Part shown: positions 16,789 through 25,341 of the stretch, one piece after another
How positions within the stretch are numbered: position 1 is the first letter of the stretch
Layout of the letters: each line of letters starts with the position of its first letter
Assembly (NCBI GenBank): GCA_027038835.1
Contig: JALWGC010000006.1
Location: 62,001 to 126,000 of the forward strand
Direction: 5' to 3'
From: Helicobacteraceae bacterium
GTDB taxonomy: Bacteria; Campylobacterota; Campylobacteria; Campylobacterales; Sulfurimonadaceae
Length of the DNA stretch: 64,000 nucleotides
Notes under the pieces: model-generated
The model's database searches: none
Told to the model about the DNA's origin: nothing
The model's input: only the letters and a program-made list of their open reading frames with translations
Position numbers and translations under genes: made by a program

Positions 16789-17474
16789 TGACGTTAGAGC
16801 AGCAGTGGTTGGAGTTCGATTTCAACCCGTTCATCCTTTTCAACCATGACGGCAAGATAGTCTCGCTCAACAGCGAAGCGCAGTTTCTTTTAGGAGCCGC
16901 TTCGCAAAAAGAGATTTTCGAACTTACAACAGCTCATGCGCCTCTTTCTTACGGATTCAAAACGACCTTTTTGGACATAGAGTTCGGCAGACACAAGTTT
17001 TTCGGTATTACCGTAGGGTACATAGACGACAACGAGATAGGGATCAAACTCTACCGTTTTCCTACCCTCAACAAAAACAACATCCAAAAACCGCAAGGGG
17101 AGCTTGTCAACATCTACACCCTTATCGACTTGTGTATCTCTTCCAACTCCATCGGAAACGACATTACGTTCGTCAAAGATTTCGACCCGACCATTCCCGA
17201 TGTGCTCATAGACTCCAACAAGCTCGTAAAGGTTCTCAACCAAATATACACTTGTTTTCTCGACAACGACAAAATCACGACAAAAGTGTTCTACCGTATC
17301 GGAGAGTACATCAAGTACGACGACAAGAAATACTCCCTTTTCTCCATCAAAATATCTGCGGATTCGATAGATGAAGAAAAGCTAAAAGAGCTCCAAGAGC
17401 ACGTCGCTTCGACCTGTTTTTACTTGGAAATAAAATCGAATTTCGTCTCTATCAATCTACCTATCATCACCTAA
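16788..17474 (+). CDS. PAS/degenerate histidine-kinase-like protein coupled to rpoD
   Basis: A 228-residue soluble protein, not firmly recognised. Residues about 5-85 look PAS-like (FILFNHDGKIVSLNSEAQFL). The rest resembles a GHKL ATPase start (VLIDSNKLVKVLNQIYTCFL echoes the N-box helix), but no phospho-acceptor His, GxG lid motifs or complete N-box Asn set are visible. It would thus be a catalytically dead kinase relative or an unrelated fold. The ATG overlaps the rpoD stop (TGATG). A TTG one codon earlier is also possible. The end overlaps the convergent barrel gene by four bases. Confidence 0.6.
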   Translation: MTLEQQWLEFDFNPFILFNHDGKIVSLNSEAQFLLGAASQKEIFELTTAHAPLSYGFKTTFLDIEFGRHKFFGITVGYIDDNEIGIKLYRFPTLNKNNIQKPQGELVNIYTLIDLCISSNSIGNDITFVKDFDPTIPDVLIDSNKLVKVLNQIYTCFLDNDKITTKVFYRIGEYIKYDDKKYSLFSIKISADSIDEEKLKELQEHVASTCFYLEIKSNFVSINLPIIT

Positions 17475-17956
17475 AACAAAAACCCCAATGTAAACTCCGG
17501 ATAAGTCGAGTTTTCCTTGGTGTGGAAATTGTTTTCACTCACTATCCCAGCTGCGACGTAACCGAAGCTCACGCGATAGGCAACCCCTCCTTTGATGCCT
17601 CCTGAGGAGCTTGAAGCTATCGCGTCCTCTCCAAGATAATCGGTATATCGATAAAACACGCCAAGATAAGGGCTGATTTTACTCGATGTTTCGAAATAGT
17701 ACACTACCGGCAAGGTATATTGCATGATTTTAGGGTCGCTGCCCGTCCATAGCGTTATGCCCATTCCGACACTCAAATCATCGACGATGAAATAATCTCC
17801 ACTCACTCCGACTATGAAATAATCGTTCGAACCGGCACCAAACGTCGCACTTCCGCTTCCAAGTACCGCGCCGACACCTACTGAGCCCTTTTGGAACAAA
17901 ACATCCCCTTTAAGCATCGAAAAGGTTATGAGCAAAATCACCAAAAAACGTCGCAT
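17471..17956 (-). CDS. Small outer-membrane beta-barrel protein
   Basis: A 161-residue protein with an N-terminal signal peptide (MRRFLVILLITFSMLKG) and then eight or so amphipathic strands rich in Gly, Tyr and Ser (VGVGAVLGSG, SVGMGITLW, PYLGVFYRYTD), ending in Phe (FTLGFLF). This matches a small OmpW/OmpX-sized barrel. Function unknown. It begins directly after the stop of the upstream single-TM protein gene, so the two are probably co-transcribed. Confidence 0.65.
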   Translation of the reverse strand: MRRFLVILLITFSMLKGDVLFQKGSVGVGAVLGSGSATFGAGSNDYFIVGVSGDYFIVDDLSVGMGITLWTGSDPKIMQYTLPVVYYFETSSKISPYLGVFYRYTDYLGEDAIASSSSGGIKGGVAYRVSFGYVAAGIVSENNFHTKENSTYPEFTLGFLF

Positions 17957-18310
17957 CTATTTCCCTTTTAATTTCTCGAGCAAATCATCGAGCGTGTCGG
18001 TTTTGTGGCGAATATGCAGTAAATCGAGCACCTGATTGAGTCTGTTTTGATTGAAGTTTTTGTAACGTTCTTTATCGAAGCGTTCATGGGAGCGCACCGC
18101 TTCGAACAAAGCGTTTTTATCGAGTTTCGTTTCTTTCAAAATCGACTCGACGATCTCCGAGAGTTCGTTTTCTATCGTCTTGATATCGACTCCGCCGTCC
18201 CCTTCTTTGCTCTCGAACATCACATACACTTTGTACATCCCAAGAAACGCCGCTACCAAAAACGAAACCATCATGATAGTTTGTAGATTTTGCGAAAAAA
18301 AATCAGCCAT
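17957..18310 (-). CDS. Single-pass membrane protein of unknown function
   Basis: A 117-residue protein beginning MADFFSQNLQTIMMV, with one TM helix at about residues 10-30 and a soluble helical C-terminal domain rich in Lys, Glu and Asp (KTIENELSEIVESILKETKL, ending DTLDDLLEKLKGK). ATG at 18310 is preferred (AAGGAA upstream). A start at 18343 would overlap the previous gene. It sits in the hemL-atpZ-membrane protein run. I do not recognise the family. Confidence 0.65.
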   Translation of the reverse strand: MADFFSQNLQTIMMVSFLVAAFLGMYKVYVMFESKEGDGGVDIKTIENELSEIVESILKETKLDKNALFEAVRSHERFDKERYKNFNQNRLNQVLDLLHIRHKTDTLDDLLEKLKGK

Positions 18311-18311
18311 T

Positions 18312-18824
18312 TCATTTTTCCTTAAAAAATAGATACCCCGCAACTATACCCAAAGCCAACGAAGGCAAATAGACCCCAAGGTTCAAAACGGCGTTGTTTT
18401 TAAGCGCTATGAACCCCATGACCAAAAACAGGTACGCCCCGAGTCTATAGAGTGAAAAGCTCGTTCTCAGCCCCGTTTTTATATGTTGCGCGTTAAGCGG
18501 TTTTACACGCTTTTTTTCCTCTTTGACAATCTCTTTGAAATCGACCTCTTCTTCGTTTGGTGTTTCTTCTTCCTCTTCAAACAGCCCATGAGGGTCGTCT
18601 ATCTTCTCCAGTAAATCACGGTCATCTTCGTAGATACCGTTTTTCAGTCGGTTCTTGACAAGTTTTTTATGCGTAAGACCCGAAGCCACGATCACGAAAA
18701 AACTACTAAGAAACGCGACTTGAAGATTGAGAAAAACAGAACGTGAAACGAAGTAACTAAGAGCGATTACAACTTCAAAAAGTGCCAAATATTTAAATTT
18801 TGCCGCCACCGTAGTCCTCTTCAT
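18312..18824 (-). CDS. Membrane protein of unknown function (four TM segments)
   Basis: A 170-residue inner-membrane protein with two TM helices near residues 10-50, an acidic cytoplasmic loop of about 65 residues (GLFEEEEETPNEEEVDF), and two more TM helices at the C-terminus (about 120-168). It follows atpZ with a 32-base overlap and precedes the single-pass protein by one base. A second ATG at 18830 is an equally possible start. Related arrangements after hemL and atpZ are common in the phylum. Function unknown. Confidence 0.7.
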   Translation of the reverse strand: MKRTTVAAKFKYLALFEVVIALSYFVSRSVFLNLQVAFLSSFFVIVASGLTHKKLVKNRLKNGIYEDDRDLLEKIDDPHGLFEEEEETPNEEEVDFKEIVKEEKKRVKPLNAQHIKTGLRTSFSLYRLGAYLFLVMGFIALKNNAVLNLGVYLPSLALGIVAGYLFFKEK

Positions 18825-19122
18825 CCTCATCGTCGTCGAAATGGGGCTTGAGTCTGTCATTCCGCTCTTTTGCCAGAGCTTCATACTCTTTGTACTGCTT
18901 CGAGTACGCTTTATAGACGTTCAAAATCGCTGCGGCGATCCCTATGAAAATCCCCAGCCAAAGCAGCCATGTATGCCCAAAAGCCTTTTTCAGCCCCATC
19001 CCAAGCCCTACCCCTATGAGGATTGCCACGACGATGGAGATACCCAAAGAGAGGTCGTCCGCCGCTTCGATGATAGGTTTGAGGCGTGGTTTTGGCTCTT
19101 CTTGGTTCGTGTTATTTTCCAC
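18793..19122 (-). CDS. AtpZ/AtpI-family membrane protein
   Basis: A 109-residue protein with two TM helices (residues about 28-48 and 53-73; the first contains [17 protein letters not shown], the second [19 protein letters not shown]) matching the AtpZ/AtpI family associated with assembly or magnesium supply of the F-type ATP synthase. The C-terminal tail is highly acidic ([14 protein letters not shown]). It starts with GTG at 19122, overlapping the hemL end by 11 bases. No other ATP synthase gene is in the window. Confidence 0.8.
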   Translation of the reverse strand: MENNTNQEEPKPRLKPIIEAADDLSLGISIVVAILIGVGLGMGLKKAFGHTWLLWLGIFIGIAAAILNVYKAYSKQYKEYEALAKERNDRLKPHFDDDEDEEDYGGGKI

Positions 19123-20404
19123 TTATATTTCCTAAAACGGTATCGAACGCTTCGATAGTTCGTTCTATCATCTCATCGGTAATAGCCGTAGAGATAAATC
19201 CGGTTTCATAAAGCGAGCAAGCGAAGTAAAAACCGGCTTCGAGCATTCCTGCATGAAACTTAGCGAACAACTCGGCATCCGTCTTTGCCGCGTCGTCGAA
19301 ATTTTTGACCCGATTTTCGTTGAAGAAAAATCCGAACATACTCCCTCTCACCGTCGTCTGACATGGGATGCCGTATTTGCTACACGCTTCTTCAAGCCCT
19401 TCCATCAGGCGCGAAGCTCTTGTTTGAAGCACTTCGATAACGCGTGAATTTTGCTTGAGCTTTCCAAGTGCGGCGTTTCCTGCCGCCATCGCTACGGGGT
19501 TGCCGCTAAGTGTTCCTGCTTGATACACCGGCCCTTCCGGACTGAGCTGGGACATAATCTCAGCGCGTCCTCCAAAAGCACCCACAGGCATACCGCCCCC
19601 TATGACCTTACCGAGCGTTACAAGATCAGGCGTAACGCCGGTGATGGTCTCCGCACCTCTTAGCGTCGCTCTAAAACCGCTCATCACCTCATCGAAAATC
19701 AGCAATGTCCCATGCTCGTCACAAAGCTCTCTAAGCTCTTTTAAAAACTCTTTATCGGCAGGCACGAGTCCCATATTTCCGGCAATCGGCTCGATAATGA
19801 CACAAGCGATGTCGTTGGAATCGGCAAAACATTTTTTTACACTTTCTATATCGTTGTATTTCGCCAAAAGAGTATGTTTGGTAAAATCGGCAGGCACTCC
19901 GGGACTGCTTGGTGTACCGAAAGTCGCCGCACCGCTTCCCGCACTGACCAAAAGGGAATCACTATGCCCATGGTAGCACCCCTCGAACTTGACTATATCG
20001 TCACGCCCGGTAAAACCGCGAGCCAAACGGATAGCACTCATAACCGCTTCGGTACCGCTACTGACAAAACGCACTTTGTCGATGCTATCGAAGAGTTCCA
20101 CGACTTTGGAAGCCAGCTCCGTCTCCGCTTCGGTAGGCGCACCGAAACTAAGACCGTGCTTGACGGCATCGATAACCGCATTTTCTATCGTCTCGTCACG
20201 ATGACCGAAAATAAGCGGTCCCCAGCTTTGAACAAAATCGACATATTCGTTCCCGTCAACATCGACGAGATACGCCCCTTTTCCCTCTTTTATGAAAACC
20301 GGCGTAGAACCGACACTTTTGAACGCTCTTACAGGTGAGTTCACTCCCCCCGGAATAAGCTGTTGCGCTTGGAAAAAATCTTCTTGTGAATGTGTGTGTT
20401 GCAT
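19112..20404 (-). CDS. hemL: Glutamate-1-semialdehyde 2,1-aminomutase
   Basis: A 430-residue PLP enzyme making 5-aminolevulinate from glutamate-1-semialdehyde, the step after HemA in the C5 tetrapyrrole pathway. Motifs are [15 protein letters not shown] near the N-terminus, the cofactor region [25 protein letters not shown], and the PLP lysine in [16 protein letters not shown]. It heads the run hemL-atpZ-membrane proteins-barrel. Its promoter is back-to-back with that of the TonB-like gene. Confidence 0.95.
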   Translation of the reverse strand: MQHTHSQEDFFQAQQLIPGGVNSPVRAFKSVGSTPVFIKEGKGAYLVDVDGNEYVDFVQSWGPLIFGHRDETIENAVIDAVKHGLSFGAPTEAETELASKVVELFDSIDKVRFVSSGTEAVMSAIRLARGFTGRDDIVKFEGCYHGHSDSLLVSAGSGAATFGTPSSPGVPADFTKHTLLAKYNDIESVKKCFADSNDIACVIIEPIAGNMGLVPADKEFLKELRELCDEHGTLLIFDEVMSGFRATLRGAETITGVTPDLVTLGKVIGGGMPVGAFGGRAEIMSQLSPEGPVYQAGTLSGNPVAMAAGNAALGKLKQNSRVIEVLQTRASRLMEGLEEACSKYGIPCQTTVRGSMFGFFFNENRVKNFDDAAKTDAELFAKFHAGMLEAGFYFACSLYETGFISTAITDEMIERTIEAFDTVLGNISGK

Positions 20405-20433
20405 AGAAAATCCTAAATACTATTTTTCAAAGA

Positions 20434-20466
20434 ATTATAGCGAAGTTAATTTACATCTGATATAAT
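20434..20466. promoter_or_regulatory. Divergent promoter pair, hemL / tonB-like
   Basis: On the minus strand TATAAT at 20434-20439 serves hemL (30 bases before its ATG). On the plus strand TATAAT at 20461-20466 serves the TonB-like gene (25 bases before its ATG). The two -10 boxes are only 21 bases apart, so the start regions overlap and could interfere. Confidence 0.55.
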
Positions 20467-20490
20467 CGAACCAAAAAGAGTACTAAAAGT

Positions 20491-21393
20491 ATGAATAGAA
20501 GCTCGTTTGCCTTTTTTGTCGCTTTGCTTGTGCATATTGTCATCTTTTTGGTGTTGCTCCTGCTCGCACACAGTCTCAATACCGAGCTTCCAAAGACACA
20601 GCCAAAAGAAAAACGGGTCAAAATCTCCCTCAAAGAGTTTCAAAAACCAAAACCGAAAAAACGACACGGCCAAATAAAAGCCAAACCAAAACCGACCCCC
20701 ATAGCGCCACCGATGCCAAAAGGGGGACAGCTAAAAAAAATAGTCCAAAAACCTTTGCCAAAATACAATCCGAAAAAGAAAAAAAGAAAAACCCATCTCA
20801 ACAAACCAAAAACGCAACCGCGAACCAAGCAAAAACAACTTCCAAAAAAAACCGAAAAACTCCCGCCAAGTGCGAACAAGCCGTTGATTCCGTACGAAGA
20901 AAAAACAAAAGAGCACAATCTGACAAAAGCGAAGCCGAAAAAAGAGGAGAAGAATCCTCTGTATTCCCTGCTTAGTCAAGACCACTCCGACGAGGAGGTG
21001 GAGCAAAAACGAAAAACGAAAACCGCCTCCAAAGGGGTATTGCAAGATATCAAAGAGCTTTATGGAGACGAGTTTGGTAAACTCTCCCCCGGACAACAGC
21101 AGTACATCCTTGATAACCAAGAGATTATGCGGCGCATCACCCAGCAGGTCTTGAACCGTGTCGCACGCGTCAATATTCCGCGTGATTTAAGCGTGAACAC
21201 CTACAACATCATCGAATTCAAACTCCATCCAGACGGCAGTATGAGCGATTTTCGTTTCATCAAAAAAAGCGGCGTATTCATCCTCGATGAAACCACCAAA
21301 GAAACCATAGAGTACGCCTATAGCAAATATCCCCACCCAAGCGAAACGACCCTTATAAGGTACAATGTCTTTTACAATCTTGCAAGGTACTGA
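20491..21393 (+). CDS. TonB-like energy transducer
   Basis: A 300-residue protein with one N-terminal TM helix (residues about 5-27), a very Lys/Pro-rich periplasmic spacer (residues about 32-150, for example PKPKPTPIAPPMPKGG), and a C-terminal domain of about 85 residues like the TonB/TolA C-terminus (FKLHPDGSMSDFRFIKKSG, then LDETTKETIEYAYSKYPHP). It would span the periplasm and couple proton-motive force to outer-membrane transport or stability. No exbB/exbD or tolQ/tolR gene is beside it, so the TonB or TolA choice stays open. Confidence 0.75.
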   Translation: MNRSSFAFFVALLVHIVIFLVLLLLAHSLNTELPKTQPKEKRVKISLKEFQKPKPKKRHGQIKAKPKPTPIAPPMPKGGQLKKIVQKPLPKYNPKKKKRKTHLNKPKTQPRTKQKQLPKKTEKLPPSANKPLIPYEEKTKEHNLTKAKPKKEEKNPLYSLLSQDHSDEEVEQKRKTKTASKGVLQDIKELYGDEFGKLSPGQQQYILDNQEIMRRITQQVLNRVARVNIPRDLSVNTYNIIEFKLHPDGSMSDFRFIKKSGVFILDETTKETIEYAYSKYPHPSETTLIRYNVFYNLARY

Positions 21394-21492
21394 CATTCGG
21401 TAGAAATACCTGCTCAAAAGCAACGACAAAGCCGACACCACGTTTGAGCATTTGCACATATTCACAAAAGCAACTATTTAGCTCGTTTTTAT

Positions 21493-21498
21493 TATAAT
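21493..21498 (+). promoter_or_regulatory. -10 box of hisS-speA-cysE
   Basis: TATAAT 27 bases before the hisS ATG. The 132-base gap before hisS also holds an inverted repeat GCTCAAA/TTTGAGC with a 20-plus-base loop near 21411-21450, without a T run. Confidence 0.55.
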
Positions 21499-21525
21499 AA
21501 TGCACTTTTTTTCAAAGGCGGTATT

Positions 21526-22737
21526 ATGATAAACTCCCTTCGCGGCATGAACGACATCATCTGTGACGAACGTTTCACCTATTTTCTACAAACGGCAGAG
21601 AGAATCGCTAAAAATTACGGGTATTGCTACATCGAAACCCCTATTTTGGAAGAGACTTCTTTGTTCAAACGAAGTGTGGGCGAGAGCAGCGACATCGTAG
21701 GTAAAGAGATGTACCAGTTTATCGACAAAGGGGAAAACGACGTTTGCATGAGACCCGAAGGTACGGCTGGAGTCGTTCGAGCTTTCATACAAAAAAAGCT
21801 CGATCGCGCGGGCGGAATACACCGCTATTACTACTACGGACCGATGTTTCGCTACGAGCGACCCCAAAAAGGAAGACTCAGAGAGTTTCATCAATTCGGC
21901 GTGGAGAGTTTCGGGGTGGAGAGTGTTTACGAAGACGCGAGCGTCATCGCCATGATTGCAGATATTTTGGATGCCCTTGGTATCGGTTACAAACTCAAGC
22001 TCAACTCCCTTGGGTGCAAAGAGTGTATGCCGCCGTATAGAGAAAAACTCATAAGCCACATAGAGAGCGTTGAAGAGGAGATTTGCGAGGATTGCAAACG
22101 CAGAAAAACCACCAACCCTATCCGCGTGCTCGATTGTAAAAACGAAAAATGTCAAGAGCTTTACGCCGATGCGCCAAAACTTATAGACAATCTTTGCGAA
22201 AGCTGTGCGCAAGACTTCGACAAACTCAAAAAACTGCTACAAAGCTACGACATAGCGTACGAAATAGACACGAACCTCGTTCGCGGGCTCGATTATTACT
22301 CCAAAACGGCGTTCGAGTTCGTCAGTGACGGCATCGGTGCGCAAAACGCCATTGCCGGCGGCGGCAGATACGACAGGCTCGTGGAGTTTTTAGACGGCAA
22401 ACCGACTCCCGCAGTCGGATTCGCGATGGGGATAGAGCGCCTTTTGGAGCTTGTACAAATGCCGCAAACAAAAAGAGAGGGGTACTACATAGGCGCGATG
22501 GATGAAGAATCGATAGAACTCGTTCTTCAACTCGCACACCAAAAACGCAAAAACGCCAAAGTGGTCGCCGAGTACAAGAAAAAGTCACTCAAAAACCACC
22601 TCAAAGGTGCAGACAAGATAAACGCGAAGTACTGCGTCGTCATCGGCGAAAACGAGCGTAACGACAAAACCGTCTGGGTGAAGAACTTGGAAGAAAAAAC
22701 CGAATCGATCATCCCACAAAGTGAGTTTTTGGCGTGA
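21526..22737 (+). CDS. hisS: Histidyl-tRNA synthetase
   Basis: A 403-residue class II aminoacyl-tRNA synthetase. Motif 2 is FRYERPQKGRLREFHQFGVE, preceded by CMRPEGTAGVVRAF. The histidine-specific loop is LVRGLDYYSKTAFEF, and motif 3 is in AVGFAMGIERLLEL. A C-terminal anticodon-binding domain follows (residues about 325-403). A Cys-rich insert (EEICEDCKRRKTTNPIR, KCQELY, ESCAQDF) could bind zinc. The stop overlaps the speA GTG by four bases. Confidence 0.95.
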   Translation: MINSLRGMNDIICDERFTYFLQTAERIAKNYGYCYIETPILEETSLFKRSVGESSDIVGKEMYQFIDKGENDVCMRPEGTAGVVRAFIQKKLDRAGGIHRYYYYGPMFRYERPQKGRLREFHQFGVESFGVESVYEDASVIAMIADILDALGIGYKLKLNSLGCKECMPPYREKLISHIESVEEEICEDCKRRKTTNPIRVLDCKNEKCQELYADAPKLIDNLCESCAQDFDKLKKLLQSYDIAYEIDTNLVRGLDYYSKTAFEFVSDGIGAQNAIAGGGRYDRLVEFLDGKPTPAVGFAMGIERLLELVQMPQTKREGYYIGAMDEESIELVLQLAHQKRKNAKVVAEYKKKSLKNHLKGADKINAKYCVVIGENERNDKTVWVKNLEEKTESIIPQSEFLA

Positions 22738-24566
22738 AAAACTATGCGCTTGAGGTATGGTCGAACAACAACTTCATCATAGACCAAGGGTTACTCAAAC
22801 TCAACTACAAAAGTATGCCCTCTTTGCTTGAAATCACTCAAAATATCCGCGAAAAAGGGGTTCGAGGCCCTTTGTTGCTTCGTTTTCCCCACCTTATCAA
22901 AAAACAGATCGACACTCTGTACAAAAACTTTCACAAAGCGATCGAAATCAACGACTACCGAGGCGGGTTCAGCGCCGTTTTTCCTCTTAAAGTCAACCAG
23001 TATCCGCAAGTAGTAGAAGCCGTTACCAAAGAAGGCAAACGCTACGATTACGGTCTTGAAGCCGGCAGTAAAGCGGAGCTTATCTTGGCCATGAGCGAAA
23101 TCAACGAAAACGCACCCCTAACGGTCAACGGCTTCAAAGACGAAGAGATGATAACACTTGGGTTCATCGCCGCTTCGATGGGAAAAAAGATCACTTTGAC
23201 CGTCGAAGGGCTGGGAGAACTCGAGACCATAATCGAAGTCGCGAAAAACAAACCCAACTTCAAAGTCCCATCCATAGGTATTCGCGTACGTTTGCACAGT
23301 ACCGGAAGCGGCACTTGGGCGAAAAGCGGCGGGATGGACGCGAAATTCGGTCTTACTTCAACCGAAATCCTCGAAGCGATATCGCTGCTGAAAAACGCCG
23401 GTTTACTTGAAAATCTCACGATGATTCACTTTCATATCGGCAGTCAAATGTCCGACATAGCCCCAATAAAAAGAGCGCTTCGAGAAGCAGGAAACATCTA
23501 TGCCGAACTCAAGATGCTGGGTGCGACCTCTCTTAGCAACATCAATATAGGCGGAGGGCTTGCCGTGGAGTACGAACAACACTCGGGCAAAAAATCGTAC
23601 AACTACTCCATAGAAGAGTTCAGCAGCAGCGTGGTGTTTCTCTTAGCCGACATCATGAATGCAAAAGGGGTCGAACATCCAAATATCTATACCGAATCGG
23701 GTCGCTTCATCGCCGCTTCACATGCCGTTCTCATCGCACCGGTACTGGAGCTTTTCTCTCAAGACTACCAAGAAAGACATCTAAAATTCAAACAAAAAAA
23801 CCCACCTCTTATCGAAGAGCTGCGCGCACTCTATGAAGATTTGAACCAAAAAAACTGTATAGAGTATCTTCACGACGCGCTCGATCATATCGAATCGCTT
23901 CTGACCCTTTTCGATCTTGGCTACATCGACTTGCAAGACCGCTCCAACGCCGAAATTTTGGTTCATAACATCATTAAAAAATCGCTCTATCTCAAACGCA
24001 GTTTTACGACAAACGAGCTTTTCGAACTCCAAGTGCGCCTTCAAGAGCGCTATCTTATCAACGCTTCGATTTTCCAAAGCTTACCCGATTACTGGGGGCT
24101 TGAACAAAACTTCCCCGTGATGCCGCTGCACCATTTGGAACTAGAACCGCTCCATCCAGCTTCCATCTGGGACATCACTTGCGATAGCGACGGAGAGATA
24201 GGATTCAAAGAAGAAAAACCGCTTTATCTGCACGATATTGACCTCGATGAAGAGGAATATTTTTTAGGTTTTTTCAATGTCGGCGCCTACCAAGAAACCC
24301 TTGGAATGGCACACAACCTTTTTACCCATCCAAGCGAATATACCGTCAAAATCGACGAAGAAGGATTCGAGATAACGTTCGACAAAGAATCGAAAAACAT
24401 TTTGGAAATCCTCGAATCGATAGGGTATGAAAAAACGAAAATCTTAAACAAACTTAAAGAAGAGATCGAAAAAAGCGCGTTTATTGCAAAAAAAGAAAAA
24501 AAAGATACACTTTCATTGCTTGAAATCTATTTGAATCAAAACGGTTACTTGCGCACTACGAATTAG
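22734..24566 (+). CDS. speA: Biosynthetic arginine decarboxylase
   Basis: A 610-residue PLP enzyme (fold type III) converting arginine to agmatine for polyamine synthesis. The PLP lysine lies in FSAVFPLKVNQYPQVVE. Glycine-rich phosphate-binding residues follow in IGGGLAVEYEQH, and the C-terminal DITCDSDGEIGF and LGFFNVGAYQETLGM are family blocks. Length is normal. It starts with GTG at 22734 inside the hisS stop (GTGA) and is followed ten bases later by cysE. Confidence 0.93.
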   Translation: MKNYALEVWSNNNFIIDQGLLKLNYKSMPSLLEITQNIREKGVRGPLLLRFPHLIKKQIDTLYKNFHKAIEINDYRGGFSAVFPLKVNQYPQVVEAVTKEGKRYDYGLEAGSKAELILAMSEINENAPLTVNGFKDEEMITLGFIAASMGKKITLTVEGLGELETIIEVAKNKPNFKVPSIGIRVRLHSTGSGTWAKSGGMDAKFGLTSTEILEAISLLKNAGLLENLTMIHFHIGSQMSDIAPIKRALREAGNIYAELKMLGATSLSNINIGGGLAVEYEQHSGKKSYNYSIEEFSSSVVFLLADIMNAKGVEHPNIYTESGRFIAASHAVLIAPVLELFSQDYQERHLKFKQKNPPLIEELRALYEDLNQKNCIEYLHDALDHIESLLTLFDLGYIDLQDRSNAEILVHNIIKKSLYLKRSFTTNELFELQVRLQERYLINASIFQSLPDYWGLEQNFPVMPLHHLELEPLHPASIWDITCDSDGEIGFKEEKPLYLHDIDLDEEEYFLGFFNVGAYQETLGMAHNLFTHPSEYTVKIDEEGFEITFDKESKNILEILESIGYEKTKILNKLKEEIEKSAFIAKKEKKDTLSLLEIYLNQNGYLRTTN

Positions 24567-24576
24567 GGAGAATGAG

Positions 24577-25284
24577 TTGGGACTTTTGAGTGAGATAAAA
24601 GAGGACTTCGCCAATGTCAGAAAAAACGACCCCGCTTTTAGCTCCAATCTCGACTTTCTTTTCAACTATCCCGGTGTTTGGGCGATAGTTTGGTACCGCA
24701 TAGCAAACCGACTCTACAAAGCCGGATGGAAACGTCTGGCAAAAATCATCATGGGTGTGAACAAAATCTTCACCCAAACCGACATCCACCCCGCAGCTAC
24801 CATCGGTAAGCGTGTTTTCATCGACCACGGCATAGGGGTCGTCATAGGGGAAACCACCATCATCGAAGACGACGTACTTATCTACCAAGGGGTTACGTTA
24901 GGCGGCGTGAGTCTTGACCATGGGAAACGCCACCCCACTATAAGAAGCGGTGTCGTCATAGGGGCGGGAGCGAAAATTTTAGGAAATATCGAAATAGGTG
25001 CGAACGCGAAAGTGGGTGCGAACTCCGTCGTCGTCAAACCTGTTCCGGAGTGTTCCACCGCCATCGGTATCCCTGCGCACAACATCGAAAAAGGGCGCTG
25101 CAAAGACCCATTTATGCACAATATGCTCCCCGATATCAACAAAGAGCTTTTTGAATACCTCCTCAAGCGTGTCGCCGTTTTGGAGCACTTGATGCTAAAA
25201 GAAAAAGGTGGAGACGAACTTTTGGAAAAAGATTTGGAGCTAGAGCAAATCTACAAAAGTTTCATCGATTCAATGAAAAATTAA
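24577..25284 (+). CDS. cysE: Serine O-acetyltransferase
   Basis: A 235-residue enzyme that acetylates serine with acetyl-CoA, the first committed step of cysteine synthesis. An N-terminal helical domain (VWAIVWYRIANRLYKAGWKR) precedes a hexapeptide beta-helix with the catalytic DHGIGVVIGETTIIEDDVL and the following YQGVTLGG. The start is TTG at 24577, chosen because AGGGAG lies six bases upstream and the only nearby ATG (24572) hits a stop after five codons. It is the last gene of hisS-speA-cysE. Confidence 0.93.
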   Translation: MGLLSEIKEDFANVRKNDPAFSSNLDFLFNYPGVWAIVWYRIANRLYKAGWKRLAKIIMGVNKIFTQTDIHPAATIGKRVFIDHGIGVVIGETTIIEDDVLIYQGVTLGGVSLDHGKRHPTIRSGVVIGAGAKILGNIEIGANAKVGANSVVVKPVPECSTAIGIPAHNIEKGRCKDPFMHNMLPDINKELFEYLLKRVAVLEHLMLKEKGGDELLEKDLELEQIYKSFIDSMKN

Positions 25285-25296
25285 ACTTCCTTTTAG

Positions 25297-25302
25297 TATA
25301 AT
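25297..25302 (+). promoter_or_regulatory. -10 box of the aminotransferase gene
   Basis: TATAAT 39 bases before the ATG at 25342, in a T-rich run. AAGGG seven bases before the ATG supports that start. Confidence 0.55.
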
Positions 25303-25341
25303 TCCAGATTGATTAAAACAAACATCACGAAGGGCTTGATA

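Noticed and set aside
18150-18300. Additional plus-strand genes opposite the hemL cluster and in other regions
   Set aside because: Many long opposite-strand frames exist because of codon bias, but none has family motifs, ribosome sites or room beside the recognised genes.
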